A stretch of DNA of 64,000 bases from Hydrogenophaga sp. Its GTDB lineage: Bacteria > Pseudomonadota > Gammaproteobacteria > Burkholderiales > Burkholderiaceae_C. The position numbers and the translations under genes are program-made. How positions within the stretch are numbered: the stretch's first letter is position 1; the number at the start of each line of letters is the position of its first letter. Shown here piece by piece: positions 1 to 9,196 of the stretch. The stretch is from assembly GCF_011390835.1 (NCBI RefSeq), contig NZ_JAABRQ010000002.1, positions 124,001 through 188,000 of the forward strand. The letters are read 5' to 3'. The notes under the pieces were generated by a model that was given only the letters and a program-made list of their open reading frames with translations, was not told the origin of the DNA and did not search any database.

Positions 1-243
1 TTTCTTTTTCACCAGGCCGTAGATCACCAGCAAGATGATGGCGCCGATCACGGAGGCGATGAAGCCAACTGGTTGTCCAGGGGCATACAGACCCAGCGCG
101 GCGCCACCGTAGCTGGCCAGAAATGACCCGGCCACGCCGAGCACCGCGGTCATGATCCAGCCCATGCCATCGTCTCCTGGTTTGATGGCGCGTGCCACGA
201 AGCCCGCGATCAGGCCGATGATGAGGGTGACGATGAGGGACAT
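1..243 (-). CDS. GlsB/YeaQ/YmgE family membrane protein (partial, cut at window edge)
   Basis: Reading leftward from an ATG at 243 gives 81 codons (MSLIVTLIIGLIAGFVARAI...) that run off the left edge with no stop, ending in a KKK tail. The family is normally about 82 residues, so only the last codon or two should be missing. Three hydrophobic glycine-rich helices and the conserved GxxGxxARxI start and D-GMGWI block identify the transglycosylase-associated / GlsB group of inner-membrane stress proteins. The biochemical role is unknown; relatives are induced by envelope or acid stress. AGAAAGG about 14 bases upstream is a possible ribosome binding site. Confidence 0.85.
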   Translation of the reverse strand, partial: MSLIVTLIIGLIAGFVARAIKPGDDGMGWIMTAVLGVAGSFLASYGGAALGLYAPGQPVGFIASVIGAIILLVIYGLVKKK

Positions 244-388
244 GATGAGGTAAGCCTTTCTGGTGATTAGCTGAAAGCACAGCGCGCCGGACGGCGGCTG
301 GTGCTTCGACTTTAGCGGGTCAGGCAGGCCGTCGTGTGAAGGTCAAGGCGGGCAGGACTGCCCAGGTGCAAAGCATCACGCCGCGTTG

Positions 389-460
389 TTTTTTCAGCGG
401 CTTGAGCTGTTCGCACCTCTGCGCGTTGCGCCTGCGGCGGTCAGGACCTATCCAGTGTGA
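389..460 (-). pseudogene. Decayed fragment resembling the 3' part of the ABC-F gene at 3856-5835
   Basis: Positions 390-414 match 4058-4082 base for base over 25 bases (TTTTTCAGCGGCTTGAGCTG onward), and weaker similarity continues to about 455. Read on the minus strand without gaps, the segment gives GPDRRRRNAQRCEQLKPLKK against GPDQRKQEALRREQLKPLKK in the ABC-F protein, with identical spacing between GPD and EQLKPLKK. It has no start and no functional frame of its own. It lies in the 310-base gap between the GlsB-type gene and the decarboxylase-like gene. A relic of duplication or of a displaced ABC-F copy is the simplest explanation. Confidence 0.45.
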
Positions 461-553
461 CGCCACTGACCTCTTGCCTCTTGTGCCTCAATAGCAGCGA
501 CATGAACCAGCCGGGAGCAGAAGCCTTGAGGTTGCGGGCAAAGGCCCCGCCTG

Positions 554-1096
554 CTATTCCGGCGTCACGTGCAGCGCCACCAGAAAGCGCGACACCATGT
601 TGTACGCGGCCACGGTACCCACCAGTTCCACCAGCGCCTGGTTGCCCAGGGCGGCTTGAAGGCGGCGCATCAGCGCGTCTTCCACACGGATGTGCCGCGT
701 CATTTCCAGCGTGAGCTGGGCCGCATCAGCCAGAACCGCATGGAACGCACCGGTGTCGAAGCGCTCTGTGCCCAGTTGCCTGAGCGCATCGAGCTGCGCC
801 TGGGTACCGCCGGCCTTCAGGAACAGTGGGGCATGCTGGGTGAACTCGTACTCGGCCGCGTTAAGCACCGCCACGCCGCACATGGCCAGTTCCCGCAGTT
901 GCGGCTCCAGGCTCATGTGCTCGCGCACCTGCTTCAGAAACCCGTTCCAGCCGGTGGCCAGCGGGGCGCTGTGCAGCAGCATGCGGTCCAGATTCAGCAG
1001 TTCCCCGCCGCGCCGCTCGCGGATGGCGCTCACCAGAGCTGCGGGCTCCGCGAGGTCCAGCGGCTGGAAGGGAACGATCCGGTCGGCCTCGTTCAT
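554..1096 (-). CDS. Carboxymuconolactone decarboxylase (AhpD-like) family protein
   Basis: A 180-residue all-helical protein. The central block ELAMCGVAVLNAAEYEFTQH (residues about 68-87) matches the CMD/AhpD fold signature, where an E-Y/W-E-x-x-H element lines the active site. The redox CxxC of true AhpD is absent, so a decarboxylase or hydrolase-like role is more likely than peroxidase activity. Its ATG overlaps the stop of the upstream Bug gene by four bases (ATGA at 1093-1096), so the two are translationally coupled and probably act on the same imported compound. The substrate cannot be told from sequence. Confidence 0.8.
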   Translation of the reverse strand: MNEADRIVPFQPLDLAEPAALVSAIRERRGGELLNLDRMLLHSAPLATGWNGFLKQVREHMSLEPQLRELAMCGVAVLNAAEYEFTQHAPLFLKAGGTQAQLDALRQLGTERFDTGAFHAVLADAAQLTLEMTRHIRVEDALMRRLQAALGNQALVELVGTVAAYNMVSRFLVALHVTPE

Positions 1097-2058
1097 TCGG
1101 TGATGTTGTTATCTTTGATGAACTTGGCCCAGGTCGTCATCTGGCGCTCCACGAAGGGTGTGAACACCTCGGGGCCACGACCATCTATCTTGATGCCCTG
1201 GGCTTCAAGCTTGCTCGACACCGCCGGGTCACGCAGCACCTTGCGCAGGGCTTCGTTGAATTGAGCCACCACAGGCGCGGGGATCTTGGCTGGGCCGATC
1301 ACACCCCACCAGGCCGGTGCATCGAAGCCAGGGAAGCCACTTTCCGCAATGGTCGGCACGTTGGGCATGTCCTTGGACCGGGTGCTGGTGGTCACGGCCA
1401 GCGGCGTGACATTGCCGCTATCGGCGTGGGGCTTGACCAGAAACAGCGAGCCTACGGCCAGGGGCACGTGACCACCGATGGCGTCGTTCATGAGCGGGCC
1501 GCCTCCCCGGTAGGGAATGTGGGTCCAATTGAAGCCGGCGTTTTGCGCCAGCTGAGCCAGGACCAGGTGACCCAGGCTGCCGGTGCCGATGGTGCCAAAG
1601 CTGTTGGGCTGCTTGGCCTTGGCCTGTGTCACCAGCTGGGCGAAGCTGGTCAGGGGTGAGCCTTTGCTGGCCACCAACACCATGGGCGCGGTGCCCAGCA
1701 GGTTGACGTGCGTCAGGTCTTTCAATGTGTCGAACGCGATACCGGGTTTGAGCGCCGGGTTCACCGCGTGGGTGTCGAACACCACACCGAAGGTGTAGCC
1801 ATCGGCATCGGCGCGGGCCACGGCCGCGGTACCGATAACGCCGGAGGCACCACCGATATTCTCAACCACCACCGTCTGCTTGAGTTCGGTGCGCAGGCCT
1901 TCGGCCAGAATGCGGGACACTTGGTCCACGGAGCCACCGGGCGGGAACACCGCAATCAGGCGGATGGGCTTGGCGCTGGGCCAGGCCTGGGCGTGGGCCA
2001 GCGTGCCGCCTGCGGCGGTCAAGGCTACCACGGCCGATACGAGCAGCTTCTTCATCAT
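1093..2058 (-). CDS. Bug family tripartite tricarboxylate transporter substrate-binding protein
   Basis: A 321-residue periplasmic solute receptor. The chosen start at 2058 follows AGGAG at 2068-2072 with 9-base spacing; a longer frame back to 2133 lacks a signal and is disfavoured. MMKKLLVSAVVALTAAGG...AHAQA is a clear Sec signal peptide, then the family core PIRLIAVFPPGGSVDQVSR and the HIPYRGGGPLMNDAIGG ligand-loop region. Bug proteins bind carboxylates, amides or aromatic acids, but most genomes carry many without a cognate TctAB permease, and none is present here. It overlaps the decarboxylase-like gene and so forms a two-gene operon. Confidence 0.9.
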   Translation of the reverse strand: MMKKLLVSAVVALTAAGGTLAHAQAWPSAKPIRLIAVFPPGGSVDQVSRILAEGLRTELKQTVVVENIGGASGVIGTAAVARADADGYTFGVVFDTHAVNPALKPGIAFDTLKDLTHVNLLGTAPMVLVASKGSPLTSFAQLVTQAKAKQPNSFGTIGTGSLGHLVLAQLAQNAGFNWTHIPYRGGGPLMNDAIGGHVPLAVGSLFLVKPHADSGNVTPLAVTTSTRSKDMPNVPTIAESGFPGFDAPAWWGVIGPAKIPAPVVAQFNEALRKVLRDPAVSSKLEAQGIKIDGRGPEVFTPFVERQMTTWAKFIKDNNITE

Positions 2059-2141
2059 CGTTTTTGTCTCCTGGGTGGAAAAGTGAGGGATGCCTGTGTC
2101 TCGAGCCTCGCAGTATGGGCGGCGCAGGGTCAATGTCTGTA

Positions 2142-2153
2142 CGTAGAACTACG
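2142..2153. promoter_or_regulatory. Candidate operator palindrome CGTAG-AA-CTACG
   Basis: A perfect 5-2-5 palindrome lies 84 bases upstream of the Bug gene start and 88 bases before the divergent dehydrogenase. The position between two divergent genes fits a shared regulator site; no regulator gene is adjacent. The regulator family is not assignable. Confidence 0.3.
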
Positions 2154-2187
2154 GGTGCTGGCGCGCCTATCATCCCGGGCACCCCGC

Positions 2188-2200
2188 CGATCATTGATCG
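2188..2200. promoter_or_regulatory. Candidate operator palindrome CGATCA-T-TGATCG
   Basis: A perfect inverted repeat with a one-base centre lies 41 bases before the dehydrogenase ATG at 2241, overlapping where its core promoter would be expected. It could be a repressor site for this gene. Identification is from symmetry and position only. Confidence 0.25.
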
Positions 2201-2240
2201 CTGGCACCTGTGATGTTGCTTTTGCCGGATACCCCTTGTG

Positions 2241-3266
2241 ATGAATCAGACTCCTTCAATCCCATCCGCCGCCCCCGGCCAGATGCCATGCATTGTGGTG
2301 CTGGACGATTACGAACAGGCGTTCGACGCCCTGGCCGACTGGCAGCCCGTGCGCGAGCGTGCGCGGCTGCACATACAGACCACGCCGCTGAAAGGTGCGC
2401 CGCTGCTGGAGCTCCTGTCCTGTGCCGATGTGTTGGTGCTGATGCGAGACCGCACCCCCATGATGGCCGACCTGATCGCCCAGCTGCCCCGGCTCAAATT
2501 GGTGGTGTTCACCGGCACGCGCAACCTCGCGCTTGATACCGCTGCGCTGGCAACACGCGGCATTCCGGTTTGCCACACCGGCTGGGGCCCGTCCAAGGAC
2601 AGCACCGCCGAACTGACCTGGGCACTCATCATGGCGGCCCACAAGCGGCTGGTGGAGAACTCCAACGCGCTCATGCAGAGCAAGCCGCAGGAGGAGGGCC
2701 ATTGGCGCACGTCACACGCCCTGCTGCCCATGCTCAAGGGCGAGACCCTCGGACTGGTGGGCCTGGGCGAAATTGGTGGCCGCGTGGCCCGCTACGCGCA
2801 GGCTTTTGGCATGGAGGTGCTGGCGTGGAGCCCGCGCATGACGGCCGAACGCGCAGCCGAACACGGAGCCAGCTTCGTGGATCTGGACGCACTACTGGCG
2901 CGCTCGCGCATCGTGAGCCTGCACCTGGTGTCTGCACCACAGACGCACGGGCTAATCAATGCTGAGCGGCTGGCCCTGATGCGCCCCGACAGCCTGCTGG
3001 TGAACACCTCGCGCTCGAGTCTGATCGACACAGAGGCTCTGCTGCAGGCGCTGCCACAAGGCCGACCGGCGCAGGTCGCCCTCGATGTGTTCGATGCCGA
3101 ACCGCTGCCCGCGGACGACCCCCTGCGCCATTTCCCGCAGGCGCTGCTGAGCCCGCACCTGGGCTTTGTGGCACGCCCCGTATTCGAAACCTTTGTGCAG
3201 GATGTTCGCGAATGCGTGCTGGCCTGGCTGACCAGGGATCCGTTGCCACGTGTGCTGGCGCCCTGA
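2241..3266 (+). CDS. D-2-hydroxyacid dehydrogenase family protein
   Basis: A 341-residue NAD(P)-dependent oxidoreductase. The Rossmann motif is GLGEIG (residues 174-179); the catalytic Arg is in NTSRSSLIDTEAL, the Glu in FDAEPLPADDPL and the His in LSPHLGF, so the Arg-Glu-His set is complete. Members interconvert 2-hydroxy- and 2-keto acids, or act on phosphoglycerate-like substrates; the exact substrate is unknown. A GTG directly before the ATG (2238) would add one residue; ATG is preferred. It is divergent from the Bug/decarboxylase pair with 182 bases between starts, which suggests a shared catabolic context. Confidence 0.88.
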   Translation: MNQTPSIPSAAPGQMPCIVVLDDYEQAFDALADWQPVRERARLHIQTTPLKGAPLLELLSCADVLVLMRDRTPMMADLIAQLPRLKLVVFTGTRNLALDTAALATRGIPVCHTGWGPSKDSTAELTWALIMAAHKRLVENSNALMQSKPQEEGHWRTSHALLPMLKGETLGLVGLGEIGGRVARYAQAFGMEVLAWSPRMTAERAAEHGASFVDLDALLARSRIVSLHLVSAPQTHGLINAERLALMRPDSLLVNTSRSSLIDTEALLQALPQGRPAQVALDVFDAEPLPADDPLRHFPQALLSPHLGFVARPVFETFVQDVRECVLAWLTRDPLPRVLAP

Positions 3267-3283
3267 AAAGGCAGGCTTCTGAC

Positions 3284-3676
3284 TCAGCGCACCAGCCGCT
3301 CGGCATGCAACTCGCGGATACGCAGGTCCATGTAGTAGCCGCCATATTCCGTGTAGCGCAGGAAAGGCAGGCGACAGTGCCGGCAGGCCCAGATCTCGCA
3401 GCGGTTGTAGGGGCGGTGGACCAGTGAAATCGGCGCTGCGGCCGACCAGTCGTCCACGCCGGTCGGGCGCGGCGATTCGTCCAGCGTGGGTTCGTCGTCA
3501 CCGGGTAACCACAGGGCACCCACGGCTTCCAGTTCCGCGGCGCTGGCCGTTGCCGGAAACGACGTCCAGCCAGGGCTGGCGAAAGGGCGGCAGTGGTTGC
3601 AGGTGCCGGCGGGGGCAGATCGGGCCAGTTCGGTGGCTTCTGCCGCACTCAAGCGGCGCAGTGGCTGGGTACTCAT
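3284..3676 (-). CDS. Hypothetical protein with paired CxxC motifs
   Basis: A 130-residue soluble protein with no signal peptide. It has CNHC near residue 26 and CRHC near residue 97, spaced to form a four-cysteine zinc knuckle, followed by LPFLRYTEYGGYYMD and a basic tail. I do not recognise a named family; it looks like a conserved Burkholderiales hypothetical with a zinc-ribbon-like fold. It is convergent with the dehydrogenase (17-base gap) and has its own upstream region, which contains an FNR-like sequence at 3811-3824. An oxygen- or redox-related role would be speculation. Confidence 0.7.
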   Translation of the reverse strand: MSTQPLRRLSAAEATELARSAPAGTCNHCRPFASPGWTSFPATASAAELEAVGALWLPGDDEPTLDESPRPTGVDDWSAAAPISLVHRPYNRCEIWACRHCRLPFLRYTEYGGYYMDLRIRELHAERLVR

Positions 3677-3810
3677 GCTCCGATGCTAATCGGTGCGCAT
3701 GAGGGCACAGGAACACCAGCTTCTTGAAGCAGTCAGGGGCGAGAGTCAAAAAGTCCCATGCCTAGTCATGACAGGCGCGGGAAAAAGAAGCCCTGAGGAC
3801 TCCCCGTGAC

Positions 3811-3824
3811 TTGACCTGGGTCAC
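3811..3824. promoter_or_regulatory. FNR-like half-conserved palindrome TTGAC-CTGG-GTCAC
   Basis: The sequence differs by one base from the symmetric TTGAC-N4-GTCAA type used by FNR/ANR-family regulators. It sits 135 bases upstream of the CxxC protein start and just beyond the ABC-F stop. No good -10 element is seen at the matching distance on either strand, so function is uncertain. Confidence 0.25.
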
Positions 3825-3855
3825 GTGCCGTGCGACCTGGCTTTTTCAGCTGCGC

Positions 3856-5835
3856 CTACGTTGTGCTCACCGCCTCGATTTGCTCGGTGAGTTCCAGCCA
3901 GCGTTCTTCCAGGGGCTCCAGACTCGCATTGACGGCCTTGAGCTGGCGCCCCGCATCGGCCAGCTCGGCTGGCGCGGCCGGTCCATTCAGGCTGGCTTCC
4001 AGTGCGTTGCGCTCCTGAGTGAACTGCGCCATTTGCTTCTCGATGCGCTCAAGCTCCTTTTTCAGCGGCTTGAGCTGTTCGCGCCTGAGCGCCTCTTGCT
4101 TGCGTTGATCAGGGCCTGGAGTGGGTGAAGCAGCCGCCACGGGTGCGGCGGCTGGCGGGGGTGCAGCCTGAGCGGCGCGCTGTTCCTGCCGCTGTGCTTC
4201 CCGCGACTGTTTGGCCACGTCGAGCAGGTAGCGCTGGTAGTCGTCCAGGTCACCGTCGAAGGGCTCGATACCGCCGCGCGAGACCAGCCAGAACTCGTCG
4301 CACACCGCGCGAAGCAAGGCGCGGTCATGACTGACCAGCATCACCGTGCCTTCGAATTCGTTGAGCGCCATCGACAAGGCCTCGCGCGTCGCGAGGTCGA
4401 GGTGGTTGGTTGGCTCATCCAGCAGCAGCAGGTTGGGGCGCTGCCAAACGATCATGCACAGCACCAGGCGGGCTTTTTCGCCACCGCTCATGCTGCCCAC
4501 GGTCTGCTTGACCTGGTCACCCGTGAAGTTGAAGCTGCCGAGGAAACTGCGCAGATCCTGCTCGCGCGTGGCCTGACCTTGCAGACGACCTTCGGCGGTG
4601 CACTCTTTCACCAGCCGGATCATGTGCTCCAGCGGCGTATCGGCCGGACGCAGCACGTCCAGCTCCTGCTGCGCGAAGTAGCCGATGTTCAGGCCCTTGC
4701 CCTCGGTGACCTGACCCGCCAGCGGCTGCAGTGCGCGGGCAATCGTCTTGACCACGGTGGACTTGCCCTGGCCGTTGGCGCCCAGGATGCCGATGCGTTG
4801 CCCCGCCTGCACCGAGCGGCTGATGCCGCGCACGATGGTGATCGGTTCGCTGCTGCCAGCGGGCGGTGGGTAACCAAAATCCACATTCTGCATGGCCAGC
4901 ATGGGGTTGGGCAGGTTCTGCGGCTCGGTGAATTCGAAGGTGAAATCCGCCTCGGCCAGCACCGGGCCTATCTTCTCCATGCGTTCCAGCGCCTTGACCC
5001 GGCTTTGCGCCTGCTTGGCCTTGCTGGCCTTGGCCTTGAAGCGGTCGATGAACTTCTGCAGGTGCGCCATCTTCTCCTGCTGGCGCGAGAAGGCTGAGGC
5101 CTGTAAGGCCATCTGCTCGGCTCGCATATCTTCGAAACGGCTGTAGTTCCCGCCGTAGCGCGTGAGCTGGGCGCGCTCGATGTGCACGGTGACGTTGGTC
5201 ACCGCGTCGAGAAACTCGCGGTCGTGGCTGATGACCAGCATGGTGCCCTCGTAGCGCTGCAACCAGGCTTCCAGCCAGACCAGGGCATCGAGGTCCAGGT
5301 GATTGGTGGGTTCATCGAGCAGCAGCAGTTCGCTCGGGCACATCAGCGCGCGCGCCAGCTGAAGGCGCATGCGCCAGCCGCCGGAAAAGCTGTTGACTGG
5401 GCGCTCCAGCTCGTCGGTGCGAAAGCCCAGACCCAGGATGAGGGCCTGTGCACGGGCCGGCGCGTCGTGAGCGCCGGCATCGTGCAGTGCCATGTAGGCA
5501 TGGCCCATCCGTTCACCGTCGTCGCTGGCTTCTGCCGCGGTGACCTCAGCTTGAGCTGCGAGCAGCGTGGTGTCGCCCTCGATCACGAACTGGGTGGCAG
5601 GAATATCCGTCTCGGGCATGTCCTGCGCCACCTGCGCCATGCGCCATTGCGGTGGCACGTAGAAGTCGCCCTTGTCTTCGTGCAGGCTGTGGTCGAGCAG
5701 GCGAAACAGGCTGGACTTGCCCGCTCCGTTGCGGCCGACCAGACCGACTTTTTCGCCCGGGTTGATGTTGACGGAGGCATTGTCCAGCAGCACCTTGGTG
5801 CCGCGTCGCAGAACGATGTTCTTGATGGTGATCAT
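3856..5835 (-). CDS. ABC-F family ATP-binding protein, YheS-like
   Basis: A 659-residue soluble protein with two ABC ATPase domains and no membrane segments, as in translation-associated ABC-F factors. The first Walker A is GRNGAGKSS (about residues 34-42) with signature SFSGGW and LLLDEPTNHLDLD. The basic linker rich in Lys/Arg (KFIDRFKAKASKAKQAQSR) is typical of the subfamily, followed by a second Walker A GANGQGKST, signature MSGGEK and a second LLLDEPTNHLDL. A C-terminal Ala/Pro linker and coiled coil end the protein. It is the last gene of the leftward dap-pilU-prmB series, 17 bases after prmB. The role is inferred to be ribosome binding at the E site. Confidence 0.9.
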   Translation of the reverse strand: MITIKNIVLRRGTKVLLDNASVNINPGEKVGLVGRNGAGKSSLFRLLDHSLHEDKGDFYVPPQWRMAQVAQDMPETDIPATQFVIEGDTTLLAAQAEVTAAEASDDGERMGHAYMALHDAGAHDAPARAQALILGLGFRTDELERPVNSFSGGWRMRLQLARALMCPSELLLLDEPTNHLDLDALVWLEAWLQRYEGTMLVISHDREFLDAVTNVTVHIERAQLTRYGGNYSRFEDMRAEQMALQASAFSRQQEKMAHLQKFIDRFKAKASKAKQAQSRVKALERMEKIGPVLAEADFTFEFTEPQNLPNPMLAMQNVDFGYPPPAGSSEPITIVRGISRSVQAGQRIGILGANGQGKSTVVKTIARALQPLAGQVTEGKGLNIGYFAQQELDVLRPADTPLEHMIRLVKECTAEGRLQGQATREQDLRSFLGSFNFTGDQVKQTVGSMSGGEKARLVLCMIVWQRPNLLLLDEPTNHLDLATREALSMALNEFEGTVMLVSHDRALLRAVCDEFWLVSRGGIEPFDGDLDDYQRYLLDVAKQSREAQRQEQRAAQAAPPPAAAPVAAASPTPGPDQRKQEALRREQLKPLKKELERIEKQMAQFTQERNALEASLNGPAAPAELADAGRQLKAVNASLEPLEERWLELTEQIEAVSTT

Positions 5836-5852
5836 GGAGCAGGCGCCGCGAT

Positions 5853-6725
5853 TCAGGCGTGCGCAGATAGGGATTCAGCGGTGAGCAGCAGCACCTGGTC
5901 TTCGCCGGCGCTGGTGGCCAGCCACACCGCTTCCAGTCGCGGAAACGCGCTTTCGAAGAATGGTCGCTCGTTGCCGATTTCCAGCACCAGCACACCACTG
6001 GGCGAGAGGCGGCTGGGCGCGTCGCGCAGCAGCTGGCGAATGAAGTCCATGCCATCGGCACCGCCCGCCAGGGCCAGCTCGGGCTCGGCACGGTACTCGG
6101 CGGGCAGGGCGCTCATGCTCAGGGAGTTCACATAGGGTGGGTTGCACAGGATGAGGTCGTAAGGCCCGGGGCAGGCCTGCAAGCCATTCGACTCGATCAG
6201 GCCGATACGATCTTGCAGTTCGTGTTTGTAGACATTGATGCGCGCCACAGCCAAGGCGTCGACCGACAGGTCGGCCGCGAGCACACGCACATCGGGCCAG
6301 GCCATAGCCGCCAGCACCGCCAGGCTACCGTTGCCGGTGCACAGATCGAGAATCTCGCGGGTGGACTCGCTGAGCCAGGCGTCGAAGCCGCCCTCGGCGA
6401 TCAGCTCGGCAATGAAGCTGCGCGGCACGATGGCGCGCTCGTCGACATAAAACGGCACGCCCTGCAGCCAGGCTTCGCGGGTGAGATAGGCGGCGGGCAG
6501 GCGGGTCTCGATGCGGCGGGTGATCAGCGACTGAACTGCTTGCGACTGCTCTTCAGAGAGGGTCTGTCCAGCCAGGGTATCCAGATCGCTGTCCAGCGGC
6601 AGGCCGAGCTGCCAGAGCGTCAGCCAGGCCGCTTCATCATGAGCATTGTTGGTGCCGTGGCCATAGGCCAATGGCGCGGCCGCCAGGCGCTCGGTGGCCT
6701 GGGCCAGGAGGTCTTGCAGGGTCAT
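5853..6725 (-). CDS. prmB: 50S ribosomal protein L3 N5-glutamine methyltransferase
   Basis: A 290-residue class I SAM-dependent methyltransferase. Motif I is [10 protein letters not shown] (residues 127-136) and the glutamine-methylating NPPY is at 195-198. The extension [20 protein letters not shown] after NPPY separates PrmB from PrmC, which acts on release factors. The N-terminal helical domain is present and the length matches E. coli PrmB. Start codon and dapE stop overlap by four bases (6722-6725), so translation is coupled to dapE. It methylates a glutamine of ribosomal protein L3 in the cytoplasm. Confidence 0.92.
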   Translation of the reverse strand: MTLQDLLAQATERLAAAPLAYGHGTNNAHDEAAWLTLWQLGLPLDSDLDTLAGQTLSEEQSQAVQSLITRRIETRLPAAYLTREAWLQGVPFYVDERAIVPRSFIAELIAEGGFDAWLSESTREILDLCTGNGSLAVLAAMAWPDVRVLAADLSVDALAVARINVYKHELQDRIGLIESNGLQACPGPYDLILCNPPYVNSLSMSALPAEYRAEPELALAGGADGMDFIRQLLRDAPSRLSPSGVLVLEIGNERPFFESAFPRLEAVWLATSAGEDQVLLLTAESLSAHA

Positions 6726-7897
6726 GGCTGCTGGCCAAGGGCCTGCGCGGCCAGGTTGTCCAGCACGCGCCGGTAGATGTTTTTCAGCGGCTCAATGTCG
6801 GCCACGACCACGCACTCGTCGATCTTGTGAATGGTCGCGTTGGGTGGGCCGAGCTCGATCACCTGGGGGCAGACCTGGGCAATGAAGCGGCCATCGCTGG
6901 TGCCGCCGGTGGTCGAGAGCTGCGTCTCCACGCCGGTTTCGCTGCGAATGGCGTCGCGCACCGCGTCGACCAGGGTGCCTGGCGGGGTGAGGAAGGGAAG
7001 GCCGCTCAAGTTCCAGTCCAGGTCGTAGCTGTCGCCCGGTCGAAGCTGGTGCGCCGCCAGAATGGCCGCCACGCGTTGCCGCAGGCTGTCGGGGGTGGAC
7101 TCGGTGGAGAAACGGAAATTGAAGTCGATCACCACCGTGCCGGGGATGACGTTGTTGGCACCCGTGCCGCCGTGGATGTTGCTCACCTGCCAGCTGGTGG
7201 GCGGGAAAAACGCATTGCCCGCGTCCCAGTCTTCGGCGGCCAGCGCAGCCAATGCTGGCGCAGCCAGGTGGATCGGGTTTTTGGCGAGATGGGGGTAAGC
7301 GATGTGACCCTGAACGCCCTTGATCGTGAGCTTGCCGCTGAGCGAGCCGCGGCGGCCGTTCTTGATCATGTCGCCGGTCTTCTCCACCGAGGTGGGCTCG
7401 CCCACGATGGCCCAGTCGAGCCTCTCACCGCGTCGGGTGAGCTCGTGGCAGACGATCACCGTGCCATCGGTGGCCGGGCCTTCTTCATCGCTCGTGAGCA
7501 AAAAGGCAATGTCAATCGGCGGCTGGGGCGTGGCGGCCAAAAACTCCTCGCAGGCGACTACCATGGCCGCCAGAGAGGCCTTCATGTCGCTCGCGCCTCG
7601 ACCAAACAGCCTGCCGTCCCGATGCGTGGGTACAAACGGGTCGCTGCCCCAGGCGCTCACCGGGCCGGTGGGCACCACATCGGTGTGGCCCGCAAAGATC
7701 AGGGTGGGTTGTCGTCCGCTGCCCAACCGCGCCCACAGGTTGGTGACGCGCAGATCGGCCGGGCCGCTATCCATCGTTTCGCAGGCAAAGCCCAGCGCTG
7801 TCAACCGCTCGCCGATCATGGCCTGGCAGCCCTCGTCGCGCGGGGTGACGGAGGGGCGGGCGATCAGGGCTTCGGTCAGGCGCAGGGTAGCGGTCAT
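6722..7897 (-). CDS. dapE: Succinyl-diaminopimelate desuccinylase
   Basis: A 391-residue M20-family di-zinc amidohydrolase that releases LL-diaminopimelate from N-succinyl-LL-DAP in the succinylase branch of lysine and peptidoglycan precursor synthesis. Zinc ligands and catalytic residues are visible: AGHTDVVP (H71, D73), GRGASDMK (D104) and SDEEGPA (E138/E139). The dimerisation lid domain with the [10 protein letters not shown] loop follows. It overlaps the pilU stop by one base (TAATG at 7895-7899) and prmB by four, so it is embedded in a coupled operon with dapC and dapD upstream. Confidence 0.96.
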   Translation of the reverse strand: MTATLRLTEALIARPSVTPRDEGCQAMIGERLTALGFACETMDSGPADLRVTNLWARLGSGRQPTLIFAGHTDVVPTGPVSAWGSDPFVPTHRDGRLFGRGASDMKASLAAMVVACEEFLAATPQPPIDIAFLLTSDEEGPATDGTVIVCHELTRRGERLDWAIVGEPTSVEKTGDMIKNGRRGSLSGKLTIKGVQGHIAYPHLAKNPIHLAAPALAALAAEDWDAGNAFFPPTSWQVSNIHGGTGANNVIPGTVVIDFNFRFSTESTPDSLRQRVAAILAAHQLRPGDSYDLDWNLSGLPFLTPPGTLVDAVRDAIRSETGVETQLSTTGGTSDGRFIAQVCPQVIELGPPNATIHKIDECVVVADIEPLKNIYRRVLDNLAAQALGQQP

Positions 7898-9060
7898 TAG
7901 AATTTGACGTCGAGAGTGAACTCGGTGAAGGTCGCTCGATCCTGGGCTTCATCTTCCAGCGGTGCCGACGCGGTGTTGGCCGACTTGGCCGCGTTGAAGT
8001 CGTTCTGCAGGCGCCAGAGCAGGTTGTTCGGCGAATCGGCCTGGGCCAAGCCCTCGGTGCGGGTGACGATGCCGTCGACTATGAGGCGTGCCAGATCCTG
8101 CTCGAAGCTTTGTGATCCTTCGGCAAGTGATTTTTCCATCGCCTCACGAACGCCCGAAAAGTCGGCTTTCTGGACCAGGTCGGAGATCAGCGCCGTGTTG
8201 AGCATGACCTCCATCGCTGGCACGCGGCCTCCGGTGTGGGTGCGCAGCAGGCGCTGCGACACGATGGCGCGCAGCGCAGACCCAAGATCGCCGAGCATGG
8301 TCGGGCGAACCTCGACCGGGTAAAAGCTCAGGATGCGGTTAAGCGCGTGGTAGCTGTTGTTCGCATGCAGGGTCGCCAGGCAGAGGTGGCCCGACTGCGA
8401 ATAGGAGATGGCGGCCGACATGGTCTCGCGGTCGCGGATCTCGCCAATAAGGATCACATCGGGCGCTTGGCGCAGCGCGTTTTTGAGCGCGACCTGGAGC
8501 GAGGCGGTGTCGGGCCCCACTTCGCGCTGGTTGATCACCGAGCGCTTGTTTTTGTAGACGTACTCGATCGGGTCCTCGACGGTGAGGATGTGACCGCCGG
8601 CGTTTTCGTTGCGGTGGTCGATCATGGCTGCGAGCGTGGTGCTCTTGCCAGCACCAGTAGAGCCGACCATCAGGATCAGTCCGCGCTTTTCCATCACCAG
8701 GTCAGCCAGGATTGGCGCCACATTGAGCGAGTCGAGCGAGGGCACTTCATCTGGCACAAAGCGGATCACCACCGCGTAACTGCCACGCTGGCGCATGGCG
8801 CTGACGCGGAAATTGCCCACGCCCTCCAGCGGCACCGCCATGTTGAGCTCGCCGGTTTCGGTGAGCTCTTCGATGCGTGTCGACGGGACGAGCTCGGACA
8901 GCAGGTTGCGCGGCGCCTCGGGCGGCAGCACCTGGCTGTTGATCGGGATCGTCTGCCCATTGATCTTGATCATCGCCGGCGCCTGGGCCGACAGGTACAC
9001 GTCCGACGCCTTCTTGTCGGCCATCAGGCGCAGGATGCGCTCCATCGTTCCGCTGCTCAT
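7897..9060 (-). CDS. pilU: Type IV pilus twitching motility ATPase PilU
   Basis: A 387-residue PilT/PilU-type secretion ATPase. It has Walker [10 protein letters not shown] (residues 133-141), the Asp box with [10 protein letters not shown] (about 158-167), Walker [15 protein letters not shown] and the His box [13 protein letters not shown]. The C-terminal acidic tail ending [10 protein letters not shown] is typical of PilU rather than PilT. The start at 9060 is supported by AAGGA six bases upstream. The protein powers or modulates pilus retraction at the inner membrane. No pilT or other pilus gene lies in the window; its setting between dapD and dapE is unusual for a motility gene. Confidence 0.9.
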   Translation of the reverse strand: MSSGTMERILRLMADKKASDVYLSAQAPAMIKINGQTIPINSQVLPPEAPRNLLSELVPSTRIEELTETGELNMAVPLEGVGNFRVSAMRQRGSYAVVIRFVPDEVPSLDSLNVAPILADLVMEKRGLILMVGSTGAGKSTTLAAMIDHRNENAGGHILTVEDPIEYVYKNKRSVINQREVGPDTASLQVALKNALRQAPDVILIGEIRDRETMSAAISYSQSGHLCLATLHANNSYHALNRILSFYPVEVRPTMLGDLGSALRAIVSQRLLRTHTGGRVPAMEVMLNTALISDLVQKADFSGVREAMEKSLAEGSQSFEQDLARLIVDGIVTRTEGLAQADSPNNLLWRLQNDFNAAKSANTASAPLEDEAQDRATFTEFTLDVKF

Positions 9061-9130
9061 GCCATGTCCTTAAAAGGAAAAAACAGATACGTAGTCGGCG
9101 ACAGTGCTCCCACCGGGAACACCGCAGAGC

Positions 9131-9189
9131 CCGCTTTGCCGGGCCGCAAGTGTTGCCCCTTGAGGGGCGGAGCGCAGCGACGGGCGTGG
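9131..9189 (-). repeat. Intergenic GC-rich repeat, copy 1
   Basis: The dapD-pilU spacer carries GCTTTGCCGGGCCGC, a hairpin GCCCC-TTGA-GGGGC (9155-9168) and GGAGCGCAGCGACGGG. The same order of elements recurs near 16.2, 23.3, 45.0 and 62.0 kb. This copy is in the orientation opposite to the copies at 16.2 and 23.3 kb. Confidence 0.5.
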
Positions 9190-9196
9190 GTCAAAC

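Noticed and set aside
1703-1716. TTGACGTGCGTCAG, FNR-like
   Set aside because: It lies within the Bug coding sequence, far from any start, and one half site is imperfect.
6780-6792. Third occurrence of TTTTTCAGCGGCT, within dapE
   Set aside because: Similarity to the ABC-F segment stops after 13 bases and the site is normal DapE coding sequence, so it is chance.
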